Source of the DNA: JBPYCR01 sp051846935
GTDB lineage: Bacteria > Bacillota > Bacilli > Bacillales > Amphibacillaceae
Assembly (NCBI RefSeq): GCF_051846935.1
Contig: NZ_JBPYCS010000025.1
Coordinates: forward strand, 1 to 36,683
Reading direction: 5' to 3'
Length of the DNA: 36,683 nucleotides
Shown: piece after piece, positions 8,226 to 15,270 of the stretch
Layout: each line of letters begins with the position of its first letter
Numbering within the stretch: the stretch's first letter is position 1
Translations under genes and position numbers: made by a program
Notes under the pieces: generated by a model
Told to the model about the DNA's origin: nothing
The model's input: the letters and a program-made list of their open reading frames with translations, nothing else
Databases searched by the model: none

Positions 8226-9677
8226 ATGAGCAAAACATACTTCAATTACATCAATGGAAAATGGATAGAAACGATTACAAAAGAAACTTATCATAGTATA
8301 AATCCTGCTAATACAGAAGAAGTGCTCGGTATCTTTCAACGCTCCAACGCAGAAGATGTTAATTTAGCAATTGCCGCTGCAGAGGACGCCTTCAGAGCTT
8401 GGTCAAATACATCTGCTACAACACGTGGTGACGTGATTTTTCGCCTCATACAATTATTAGAAGAACAACGCGAAGAACTCGCAACTATTATAACGAAGGA
8501 AGTCGGGAAATCATTTCGTGAAGCGAAAGGCGAAGTACAAAAAACAATCGATGCTATGAAGCAATTTAGCGGGGAAGCTACACGATTAAACGGTGAAACC
8601 GTACCTTCTCAGGACAGTGGAATATTCGGCTATACGGTACGCGAGCCTCTTGGCGTTGTCGGCGTAATTGCTCCGTATAACTTTCCTTTAGGCATCGGCA
8701 TATGGAAAATAGCACCAGCGATTATTGCGGGAAATACTGTACTATTTAAGCCGGCAAGCAACACGTCTTTAATTAGTGTAAAAATAATTGAGCTGTTTGA
8801 AGAAGCAGGCGTGCCTGCAGGTGTAATTAATATGGTTACTGGCCCTGGCGGTGTTATTGGTGACGCAATCGGCACGCATCCAAAAATTAAAGCGGTTTCG
8901 TTTACTGGTTCTACAGATGTAGGGCTAGCGCTCGGAAAAGCAGTAACTGCTCGCGGAGCAAAAATGCAGGCAGAAATGGGTGGAAAAAATCCTTCTATTA
9001 TTTTAGAAGATGCAAATATCGATGAAACGATTGAAAACATCGTTATTAGTGCATTTTTAGATAACGGCCAGCGGTGTACAGGAACGAGCCGATTGATCGT
9101 CCCACGTTCGATTGCAGATGAAGTGACTAAAAAGCTTGTTGCACGTGCTGAAAAACTTGTAATCGGTGATGGCTTTGGGGAAAACGTCGATAATGGCCCA
9201 GTTATTGATGAAAATCAGTTAAACACCTATTTGCATTATGTAAACAGTGCGATTGAAGAAGGTGCGACACTAGAATACGGAGGAAAACGCCTTACTGAAA
9301 ATGGATTAGATAAAGGGTATTTCGTAGCTCCTACAATCTTTAGCGGTATTACGAAGGATATGACGATCTTCAAGGAAGAAATATTTGGCCCAGTCATTGG
9401 AATAACAGTTGTCGATTCGTATGAGGAAGCATTAGAGCTTGCCAATGCGAGTGAATTTGGCCTTTCCTCAACAATTTATACGAACGATTTGAATAAAGCA
9501 TTCGATTTCGTTCGTCGTGTTGAATCAGGCGTAACACATGTAAACATTCCATCCAACTATTTTGAAAACCAATACCCGTTTGGTGGCAAAAAGGCTTCCA
9601 GTATTGGACCACGTGAACAGGGGTCAACTGCATTAGATTTCTGGACGGATTATAAAACAGTTTATATTAGACCGTAA
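8226..9677 (+). CDS. NAD(P)-dependent aldehyde dehydrogenase, possibly semialdehyde-specific
   Basis: A 483-residue aldehyde dehydrogenase superfamily enzyme oxidising an aldehyde to the acid. It has the PYNFP motif with the oxyanion Asn at about 152, the cofactor-binding FTGSTDVG at 226-233, the general base Glu at about 250 in EMGGKNP, the catalytic Cys at about 284 in GQRCTGTS, and EEIFGPV near the C terminus. Overall it resembles the semialdehyde group (2,5-dioxopentanoate/alpha-ketoglutaric semialdehyde enzymes such as YcbD), but substrate cannot be assigned by reading. ATG 8226 follows TAGGAGGG. It lies between the regulator and a hydroxyacid reductase, suggesting a pathway with a semialdehyde intermediate. 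Confidence 0.88.
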   Translation: MSKTYFNYINGKWIETITKETYHSINPANTEEVLGIFQRSNAEDVNLAIAAAEDAFRAWSNTSATTRGDVIFRLIQLLEEQREELATIITKEVGKSFREAKGEVQKTIDAMKQFSGEATRLNGETVPSQDSGIFGYTVREPLGVVGVIAPYNFPLGIGIWKIAPAIIAGNTVLFKPASNTSLISVKIIELFEEAGVPAGVINMVTGPGGVIGDAIGTHPKIKAVSFTGSTDVGLALGKAVTARGAKMQAEMGGKNPSIILEDANIDETIENIVISAFLDNGQRCTGTSRLIVPRSIADEVTKKLVARAEKLVIGDGFGENVDNGPVIDENQLNTYLHYVNSAIEEGATLEYGGKRLTENGLDKGYFVAPTIFSGITKDMTIFKEEIFGPVIGITVVDSYEEALELANASEFGLSSTIYTNDLNKAFDFVRRVESGVTHVNIPSNYFENQYPFGGKKASSIGPREQGSTALDFWTDYKTVYIRP

Positions 9678-9704
9678 TGAGAAATCCCCATCGCGTGTAA
9701 ATAA

Positions 9705-9740
9705 ATCGACATTCGCTGAGCGAAATGAGCGAGTGTCGAT
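9705..9740. other. 13-bp inverted repeat between the two dehydrogenase genes
   Basis: ATCGACATTCGCT (9705-9717) and AGCGAGTGTCGAT (9728-9740) pair with one G-T mismatch around a 10-base loop. No T run follows on the plus strand. It may be an mRNA-stabilising hairpin or an operator in the gap before the reductase gene. Confidence 0.6.
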
Positions 9741-9810
9741 ACTTCCAAAAATGAACAGAGTTATAGCATGGATAGTAGAGTCATAGACATCTAGAGAGAG
9801 GACGGATTGT

Positions 9811-10689
9811 TTGAATAAAGTAGGGGTTATTGGCTGTGGCCTAATGGGTCAAGGGTTAGTAAAAAACTTGTTAGAAAATGGTTTTACCGTAACAATTTAT
9901 GATATAAATAAAGAAGCTGTGAACAAATTGGTTCAGAAAGGAGCGGTGCGATCAGAAAATGTTCAACAATTAGCGAAAGAGGTTGATCGTGTTATATTAT
10001 CCTTGCCATCACCAGCACTTATCGAGCAGCTCATGCTTAAGGAAGAAACGGGTGTCTTACATGCAATGCAGCCGGGAACCTATGTAATGGACATGAGTAC
10101 AAATGATGTTCAGCTCACGAAGCAATTGCACGAAGCAGCTCGACAACGACAAATTGAATTTTTTGACTGTCCGTTAAGCGGTGGCCCAGCTGGTGCAGAA
10201 TCAGGGGCACTAACGATTATGGTCGGCGGAAATGAAAAGGCTTTCCCAGAAATTCTTCCCGTATTAAAAGCAGTTGGCGAAAACATCGAATACGTCGGAC
10301 AAAGTGGTGCAGGACAAACAATTAAATTATGCAACAACATGGTAGTTGCGGGTATCATTACATTGATCAGTGAAGCCTTACTAACGGGTGAACAAGCTGG
10401 AATACCGAAAGAAAAAATAGGTGAAATCTTACAAAAAGGCTCCGCACATACAAGAGTTATGGACGTATTTGGACCAAATATATTGCACGAAACATTTGAA
10501 GATGTAAAATTCTCTCTCGCAAATATGACAAAGGATTTGCAATTATACAATGATCTCGCAGAAAAGAATCACGTTCCAACGCTTGTAAGCCAAACTACGA
10601 ATCTACTATTTAAAACAGCAAAAAATAAAGGGTGCGGCTCGAAGGACTCTACCGCCGTTCATGAAATTCTAGCGGAATTAAGCAAATAA
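9811..10689 (+). CDS. 3-hydroxyisobutyrate dehydrogenase-family NAD(P) oxidoreductase
   Basis: A 292-residue beta-hydroxyacid dehydrogenase that interconverts a 3-hydroxy acid and its semialdehyde. The Rossmann motif GVIGCGLMGQGL is at residues 5-16, the substrate-binding segment DCPLSGGPAGAESGA at about 119-133, and the catalytic Lys at about 172 in GAGQTIKLCNN. The family includes 3-hydroxyisobutyrate dehydrogenase, tartronate semialdehyde reductase and L-serine dehydrogenase-like enzymes; which one this is cannot be decided here. The start is TTG 9811 after GAGAGAGGAC, and no ATG is better placed. With the upstream aldehyde dehydrogenase it can feed or drain a semialdehyde pool. Its stop codon lies 7 bp before the first unit of the 21-bp repeat array. 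Confidence 0.85.
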   Translation: MNKVGVIGCGLMGQGLVKNLLENGFTVTIYDINKEAVNKLVQKGAVRSENVQQLAKEVDRVILSLPSPALIEQLMLKEETGVLHAMQPGTYVMDMSTNDVQLTKQLHEAARQRQIEFFDCPLSGGPAGAESGALTIMVGGNEKAFPEILPVLKAVGENIEYVGQSGAGQTIKLCNNMVVAGIITLISEALLTGEQAGIPKEKIGEILQKGSAHTRVMDVFGPNILHETFEDVKFSLANMTKDLQLYNDLAEKNHVPTLVSQTTNLLFKTAKNKGCGSKDSTAVHEILAELSK

Positions 10690-10695
10690 ATCGCG

Positions 10696-11073
10696 CGCGC
10701 TCGCAAAGAACGTTCTCGCGCTCGTAAAGTGTGTTCTCGCGCTCGCAAAGAGCGTTCTCGCGCTCGTAAAGTGTGTTCACGCGCTCGCAAAGAGCGTTCT
10801 CGCGCTCGTAAAGTGCTCTCTCGCGCTCGTAAAGTGCATTCTCGCGCTCGTAAAGTGCATTCTCGCGCTCGTAAAGTGCATTCTCGCGCTCGTAAAGTGC
10901 ATTCTCGCGCTCGTAAAGTGCATTCTCGCGCTCGTAAAGTGCATTCTCGCGCTCGTAAAGTGCTCTCACGCGCTCGCAAAGTGCTCTCACGCGCTCGCAA
11001 AGAGTGTCCGCGCGCTCGCAAAAGAGTGCCGCGCGCTCGCAAAAGAGTGCCGCGCGCTCGCAAAGAGCATGCA
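10696..11073. repeat. 18-copy 21-bp GC-rich tandem repeat array
   Basis: Eighteen units of exactly 21 bp begin every 21 bases from 10696 to 11053. Each starts CGCGCTCG followed by C/T, AAA and a variable 3' part. Units 1-6 alternate between a GCAAAGAGCG-like and a GTAAAGTG-like type, giving a 42-bp second-order period. Units 7-12 are identical. Units 13-18 drift. Within many units CGCTC-GCAAA-GAGCG can form a 5-bp hairpin. Open frames on both strands (arginine/alanine-rich on one, Cys/Glu/Arg on the other) result from the 21-base period and are not proposed as genes. The array fills the gap between the reductase stop and the leader of the DUF3100-like gene. Confidence 0.95.
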
Positions 11074-11165
11074 TGTTCCGAAGCTACCCATAACTTACAC
11101 ATTTACGTTAAAAATGGTAGGATAGAACAATCAATAATAAAATTAAAATTCAAGGGGGAATTATT

Positions 11166-11969
11166 GTGAATGAAAACAATTCGATTTATGGCATTTGGAA
11201 GGACTGGCGTCTCCATGTCCTCGTCCTATTAACAGTAATTGTAACAGAACTAATTGGAACACATAAAATTCCAGTTGGACCTGGTGTTATTTTACTTTTG
11301 CCAATGTTGTATGCACTTATTATTGGTCTTATTTTATATTTCACACCTGTAGTAAAAGAAAAGCAATCCATTAATGCAGAACCAATTATTGTCCTCGGAG
11401 TTGCTTTGCTTTTAGCAAAAATCGGCGTAATTATCGGGCCATCATTGCCGGATGTAATTGCCGCAGGACCAGCACTAATTTTGCAAGAGCTAGGTAACTT
11501 AGGAACAATTTTCCTCGCATTGCCAGTTGCAGTCTGGTTAGGGCTAAAGCGTGAAGCAATTGGAATGACACACTCGGTAGCCCGTGAGCCAAATGTCGGT
11601 TTAATTATGGATAAGTTTGGTATTGGATCACCAGAAGGCCGCGGTGTCATGGCTGTATATATTTTTGGAACCGTGTTTGGAGCTGTTTTTATGGGTCTGA
11701 TTTCTGGGTTTTTAGCAACGGTTACCCCGTTAAATCCGTTGTCATTCGCGATGGCTTCCGGAGTTGGAAGTGGAAGTATGATGGCCGCTGCTAGTGGTTC
11801 ACTTGTTGCAGCGTTTCCAGATATGGAAGATAAAATATTAGCATTTGCTGGAGCAAGTAACTTACTGTCATTATCAACCGGATTATGGGTAAGTATTTTC
11901 GTTGCTTTACCATTAACCGAAAAATTGTACAGTGTGTTAACACGTGGAAAAACAGAATCGACAAAATAA
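11166..11969 (+). CDS. DUF3100-like integral membrane protein
   Basis: A 267-residue protein with about 8 hydrophobic segments. I recognise it as DUF3100-like from conserved stretches such as KIPVGPGVILLLPMLYALI, HSVAREPNVGLIMDKFG and the glycine/serine-rich ASGVGSGSMMAAASGS. The family has no assigned biochemical role that I know of; the buried small-residue segments suit a transporter or channel. The start is GTG 11166 after AAGGGGG. The next gene, also a membrane protein, begins 12 bp after the stop, so the two probably form one complex. L-serine dehydratase follows, making a serine or related hydroxy-acid carrier a reasonable guess. Confidence 0.75.
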   Translation: MNENNSIYGIWKDWRLHVLVLLTVIVTELIGTHKIPVGPGVILLLPMLYALIIGLILYFTPVVKEKQSINAEPIIVLGVALLLAKIGVIIGPSLPDVIAAGPALILQELGNLGTIFLALPVAVWLGLKREAIGMTHSVAREPNVGLIMDKFGIGSPEGRGVMAVYIFGTVFGAVFMGLISGFLATVTPLNPLSFAMASGVGSGSMMAAASGSLVAAFPDMEDKILAFAGASNLLSLSTGLWVSIFVALPLTEKLYSVLTRGKTESTK

Positions 11970-11981
11970 GGGGGAATATGC

Positions 11982-12437
11982 ATGTTATTAAAAAATATTC
12001 AAGAGTGGACGTTATTATTAGTTATTTTTGGATTTACGGCTCTTATCGGAAACTGGGCAGGGTATGATATTTTACCTTTAGCAGCTATTCCAGGAATGAT
12101 TGTACTCATATTAATATGTTTAGCAGGGTTTGTATTGCGTGAACTGATTCCGATTAACTTTCCAAGTATTGCATATATATCTATTATTGGTGTTGCTGTT
12201 TCTATGCCATGGATGCCTGGTTCGGAAAAAGTAATTGAATGGACAAGTGAAGTGCAGTTACTAGCACTAGCAACTCCGATTCTTGCTTACGCTGGGATTG
12301 CAATAGGTCGCTCATGGACAGACTTTATGAAGCTCGGTTGGAAAACATTGGTCGTAGCAAGTCTCGTATTATTAGGAACATTTCTCGGATCTGCACTTAT
12401 CGCTGAAGTAATATTACGTATGCAAGGGATTATCTAA
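11982..12437 (+). CDS. Small integral membrane protein, probable partner of the DUF3100-like protein
   Basis: A 151-residue protein with about 5 hydrophobic segments, few charges, and the pattern IAYISIIGVAVSMPWMPGS in the middle. I do not recognise a named family with certainty. It starts at ATG 11982 after AAGGGGG, 12 bp downstream of the DUF3100-like gene, with a near-identical ribosome binding site. This argues for co-translation in similar amounts. I infer the second half of a two-subunit transporter; no substrate evidence is visible. Confidence 0.7.
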   Translation: MLLKNIQEWTLLLVIFGFTALIGNWAGYDILPLAAIPGMIVLILICLAGFVLRELIPINFPSIAYISIIGVAVSMPWMPGSEKVIEWTSEVQLLALATPILAYAGIAIGRSWTDFMKLGWKTLVVASLVLLGTFLGSALIAEVILRMQGII

Positions 12438-12479
12438 TCGAATATGACGTAGAATGGAATACTGAATTAAGTATGTTTG

Positions 12480-12497
12480 TTTAACATAGGTGTTAAA
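12480..12497. promoter_or_regulatory. Perfect 7-bp inverted repeat, candidate operator upstream of sdaAB
   Basis: TTTAACATAGGTGTTAAA is a 7-bp palindrome around a 4-base centre, about 100 bp upstream of sdaAB. Size and symmetry suit a dimeric repressor or activator. No regulator gene lies next to it. Confidence 0.45.
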
Positions 12498-12565
12498 ATG
12501 CTCCTTTATCGTTTCTTTTATCTTCCTTTTTGTACAATGGGAATAAAATAGACATAAAGGAGTAT
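12498..12565 (+). promoter_or_regulatory. Long-loop hairpin in the sdaAB leader
   Basis: ATGCTCCTTTAT (12498-12509) can pair with ATAAAGGAGTAT (12554-12565) across a 44-base loop. The right arm contains an AAGGAG Shine-Dalgarno-like sequence before the alternative TTG at 12570. It could be a leader structure or fortuitous. Confidence 0.35.
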
Positions 12566-12599
12566 TCTATTGCCTACTATTTCAACAGGAGGTATACAC

Positions 12600-13262
12600 G
12601 TGAAATACAATTCTGTATTTGATATTATCGGACCGGTAATGGTTGGACCGTCAAGCTCGCATACAGCAGGAGCATTAAGGATAGCGAAGGTTGCGCGTGG
12701 ATTATTTGGCAAAAACGTCTGTTGGGCAAAAATATATTTGTACGGCTCATTTGCTCAAACATACAAAGGACACGGTACGGATTTGGCACTCGTTGGCGGT
12801 CTTCTCGGATTTGAAACCGATGATTTACGAGTGGCAAAGGCATTAGAGCTCGCTAAGCAAAACGGCATGAATGTAGCATTTTTTGAAGATACAGCTGCTA
12901 CGGATCATCCGAATACTGTACGACTTTTGATTGGTGACGAAGCGAGTAGTATAGAAGTGACCGGGATATCAATTGGTGGTGGAAAAGTACAGATAACGGA
13001 ACTAAATGGCTTTGCACTTCGGTTATCGGGAAATCATCCTGCTATTTTAGTAATGCATACGGATCGGGCTGGCGCAATTGCTTCTGTTACTAAAATATTA
13101 GCCAAGCACCAGCTTAATATCGGGCATATGGAAGTAAACAGGAAGGACGTTGGACAAGACGCCTTAATGGTCATTGAAGTCGATCAAAATATAGCAGATG
13201 TTATTTTAAAGGAATTAGAAGAAGCGGATCATATTCGAAACGTAACAAAAATTGATAGCTAA
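12600..13262 (+). CDS. sdaAB: L-serine dehydratase, iron-sulfur-dependent, beta subunit
   Basis: Beta chain of the [4Fe-4S] L-serine ammonia-lyase that converts L-serine to pyruvate and ammonia. The N terminus KYNSVFDIIGPVMVGPSSSH continuing TAG is the conserved family start, and a C-terminal ACT domain (about residues 148-220) is visible from AILVMHTDRAGAI onward. I chose GTG 12600 because AGGAGGT precedes it and it gives 220 residues, the usual length. The in-frame TTG at 12570 would add ten unrelated residues. The alpha-subunit gene follows after 17 bp. Confidence 0.93.
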   Translation: MKYNSVFDIIGPVMVGPSSSHTAGALRIAKVARGLFGKNVCWAKIYLYGSFAQTYKGHGTDLALVGGLLGFETDDLRVAKALELAKQNGMNVAFFEDTAATDHPNTVRLLIGDEASSIEVTGISIGGGKVQITELNGFALRLSGNHPAILVMHTDRAGAIASVTKILAKHQLNIGHMEVNRKDVGQDALMVIEVDQNIADVILKELEEADHIRNVTKIDS

Positions 13263-13279
13263 CTTAGGAGGACGATAAT

Positions 13280-14155
13280 ATGTTTCGGACGGTAGCCGAA
13301 TTGGTGAAAACAGCTGAACAGGAAGGAATTCCGATTTCTGAAGTAATGATTCGACAAGAGATGGAAGTGAAGGATCGCTCATATGATGAAATATTTTCTG
13401 AAATGGAAAACAATCTACAAGTGATGGAACGAGCTGTTGAGGATGGTCTGGAAGGTGTGCAATCGGTAACTGGGCTAACTGGCGGAGATGCCGTTCTTGT
13501 CCAGCAATATATGAAAGACAAAAAGCCATTGTCGGGGCATGTCATCATGGACGCAGTGAGTAAAGCGATGGCAACTAACGAGGTAAATGCCGCAATGGGT
13601 GTTATTTGTGCAACACCAACGGCTGGCAGTGCGGGCTGTGTACCTGGTGCACTGTTTGCAGTAAAAGATCAGCTTAATCCAACACGAGAAGAAATGGTCC
13701 GATTTTTATTTACAGCTGGAGCCTTCGGTTTCGTAGTTGCTAACAATGCATTCATATCGGGAGCGGCAGGGGGCTGTCAAGCAGAAGTTGGTTCAGCAGG
13801 TGCAATGGCAGCAGCGGCCATCGTTGAAATGGCTGGCGGAACACCACAGCAATCCTCTGACGCTTTTGCAATTACGTTAAAAAATATGCTCGGACTCGTC
13901 TGTGATCCGGTTGCCGGTTTAGTTGAGGTTCCATGTGTAAAAAGAAATGCAGCAGGTTCTTCGTTAGCAATTGTATCAGCAGATCTAGCCTTAGCTGGGG
14001 TAACGAGTAGAATACCGTGTGATGAAGTTATTGGGGCAATGTATCGAATCGGTAAAACAATGCCAGTCCAATTACGAGAAACAGGGACAGGCGGATTAGC
14101 AGATACACCAACAGGTCGATTTTTGCGTGATAAAATATTTGGCACGCCGTCTTAA
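13280..14155 (+). CDS. sdaAA: L-serine dehydratase, iron-sulfur-dependent, alpha subunit
   Basis: Catalytic alpha chain of the two-subunit L-serine dehydratase. The 291-residue protein has the [4Fe-4S]-binding and active-site region, with cysteines at about residues 110 and 120 (CATPTAGSAGC), 166 (GGCQAEVGSAGAMAAAA), 208 (CDPVAG) and 219 (EVPC). The start ATG 13280 follows TTAGGAGG. It is co-transcribed with sdaAB. The enzyme supplies pyruvate from serine, a likely outlet for whatever the upstream membrane pair imports. No clear terminator follows. Confidence 0.94.
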   Translation: MFRTVAELVKTAEQEGIPISEVMIRQEMEVKDRSYDEIFSEMENNLQVMERAVEDGLEGVQSVTGLTGGDAVLVQQYMKDKKPLSGHVIMDAVSKAMATNEVNAAMGVICATPTAGSAGCVPGALFAVKDQLNPTREEMVRFLFTAGAFGFVVANNAFISGAAGGCQAEVGSAGAMAAAAIVEMAGGTPQQSSDAFAITLKNMLGLVCDPVAGLVEVPCVKRNAAGSSLAIVSADLALAGVTSRIPCDEVIGAMYRIGKTMPVQLRETGTGGLADTPTGRFLRDKIFGTPS

Positions 14156-14273
14156 CAATCAATTAGCTGCATGATAAGAATTTCATAGCTGTTAATGGCA
14201 TTGAATGTGGAAGCTCGTAAACCCTCCAAATAGCACAGCACGGAAGCTATTCCTCTCTTAAAAAATAGATCGT

Positions 14274-14303
14274 TTGCCAATTACCGCTTCGAATAATTAT
14301 AAT
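14274..14303 (+). promoter_or_regulatory. Sigma-A promoter of the YndM-like gene
   Basis: TTGCCA (14274-14279), an 18-bp spacer and a perfect TATAAT (14298-14303). Transcription should start near 14310, just before a 9-bp inverted repeat, 39 bp upstream of the ATG at 14349. Confidence 0.7.
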
Positions 14304-14312
14304 TTTTACTGA

Positions 14313-14346
14313 ACGAACCATACTATACGTAGAAAGGATGGTTCGT
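14313..14346 (+). promoter_or_regulatory. 9-bp inverted repeat around the start of transcription and ribosome binding site
   Basis: ACGAACCAT (14313-14321) and ATGGTTCGT (14338-14346) are perfect complements enclosing 16 bases that contain most of the ribosome binding site (GAAAGGA, 14332-14338). It could be an operator overlapping the transcription start or an RNA hairpin controlling translation. Confidence 0.55.
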
Positions 14347-14348
14347 CT

Positions 14349-14798
14349 ATGAAGCATGTAAAAGCAATTGGAATCAAGTTTATAATTGTTTCACTTGTGG
14401 TTTTTTCATTATTTGGGATTTTTACGAATGTTTCACTTATGATTTTGTTGTGGATGAGTCTTGTTTTAACTGGGATCGATTATGTAGTAGGGGATTTATT
14501 ATTTCTTCGCAGGCTTGGTAATCTAAAAGCAACTATTTTGGACTTTGGTCTTGTTTTTATTACGGTTTGGATACTGGCAAACGTATTCATTGATACGTCT
14601 CCAGCAATGACACTCGTATCCTTTTACGCCGCATTTATTCTCACGCTTGCAGAGCCGCTATTTCACGGATATATGGAAGAAAAGGTTTTTGAAGAAGAAC
14701 GAGCCTTTCCGTTTACGAGTCAGTTTCAAACTGAATTTGCGGAAGAAATCGATCCGAATGAGGCGGACCAAGATCATAAGAGTGAATCAAAAAAGTAA
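14349..14798 (+). CDS. YndM/DUF2512-like four-helix membrane protein
   Basis: A 149-residue protein with four transmembrane segments in the first 110 residues (KHVKAIGIKFIIVSLVVF; ILLWMSLVLTGIDYVVGDLL; ILDFGLVFITVWILA; FYAAFILTLAEPLFH), then an acidic cytoplasmic tail with FTSQFQTEFAEE. This layout and the TGIDYVVGDL motif fit the DUF2512 (YndM) family of Bacillus, which has no known function. It has its own promoter and is flanked by a hairpin terminator, so it is a single-gene unit between sdaAA and rlmCD. Confidence 0.8.
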   Translation: MKHVKAIGIKFIIVSLVVFSLFGIFTNVSLMILLWMSLVLTGIDYVVGDLLFLRRLGNLKATILDFGLVFITVWILANVFIDTSPAMTLVSFYAAFILTLAEPLFHGYMEEKVFEEERAFPFTSQFQTEFAEEIDPNEADQDHKSESKK

Positions 14799-14814
14799 TA
14801 TATATTTTTTCAGG

Positions 14815-14856
14815 TCCCATCGACACTCCTACTAATAATTGTCGATGGGATAATTT
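14815..14856 (+). terminator. Terminator after the YndM-like gene
   Basis: TCCCATCGACA (14815-14825) and TGTCGATGGGA (14840-14850) form a perfect 11-bp stem with a 14-base loop, followed by TAATTTAATT. The T run is weak but the stem is strong. Confidence 0.7.
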
Positions 14857-15270
14857 AATTACGAATGATTATCGAGTGAATTTCATAGAGGGTTGAAAAC
14901 ATATATAGAAAGGCTTTCCACACATGCAGAACAAACAGCTAGATACAATATCGCGTATATAAAACAATTTAATAATTAAACGAGCTGTCGCAGTTCCAAA
15001 GGGCTTAAAGGTGTATAAAAGTAAGGACTTCATTCAAAGGGCAGTTGCTTTTAAATGAAGAACCCCCCTTTTAAAATAATTAAAGCAACCTGAATACATG
15101 TAGACTCGAGTGGGAAGGAAGAGATCGGTCGTATTATGAAATTCATTTACGTATATTCCGACGGATAAATCGATTCATAATACGAAACTGTGGTAAGATG
15201 GAAACGGTAGAATTCGGAATTGTGTTTATATAACTTCAGAAAAAGTGCAATAAAGCAAAGGAAGATTAAG
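14857..15270. other. Non-coding leader region upstream of rlmCD
   Basis: These 414 bp hold no gene. Several inverted repeats are visible: CTTCATT/AATGAAG around 15029-15060, an overlapping alternative GTTGCTTT (15044-15051)/AAAGCAAC (15082-15089), and the long hairpin at 15129-15185. An extended -10-like TGGTAAGAT lies at 15191-15199. I do not recognise a T-box or a known riboswitch. Confidence 0.5.
15129..15185 (+). promoter_or_regulatory. 12-bp perfect inverted repeat with nested stem upstream of rlmCD
   Basis: TCGTATTATGAA (15129-15140) and TTCATAATACGA (15174-15185) are perfect complements. Inside the loop ATTTA/TAAAT and CGT/ACG can pair in turn, making one long interrupted hairpin. It ends 5 bp before the extended -10-like TGGTAAGAT, so it may be an operator for the rlmCD promoter, or part of a structured RNA. 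Confidence 0.5.

Noticed and set aside
10696..11073. CRISPR array
   Set aside because: Units are directly adjacent with no unique spacers, the period is only 21 bp and there are no cas genes.
10649..11169. Long open frames over the 21-bp array on both strands (Arg/Ala/Lys-rich and Cys/Glu/Arg-rich)
   Set aside because: They exist because the 21-base period is divisible by three and the unit lacks stops in several frames. No ribosome binding site or start fits, and the same happens in three frames.
11186..11983. Minus-strand 265-codon frame opposite the DUF3100-like gene
   Set aside because: The plus-strand frame has a ribosome binding site, membrane-protein composition and an operon partner; the antisense frame has none of these.
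12570..12599. Longer start (TTG 12570) for sdaAB
   Set aside because: The family normally begins at the residues encoded from GTG 12600, which has the better AGGAGGT site and gives the usual 220 residues.
14857..15270. T-box or known riboswitch before rlmCD
   Set aside because: No T-box consensus, specifier loop or terminator/antiterminator with T run, and no known riboswitch core was recognised.
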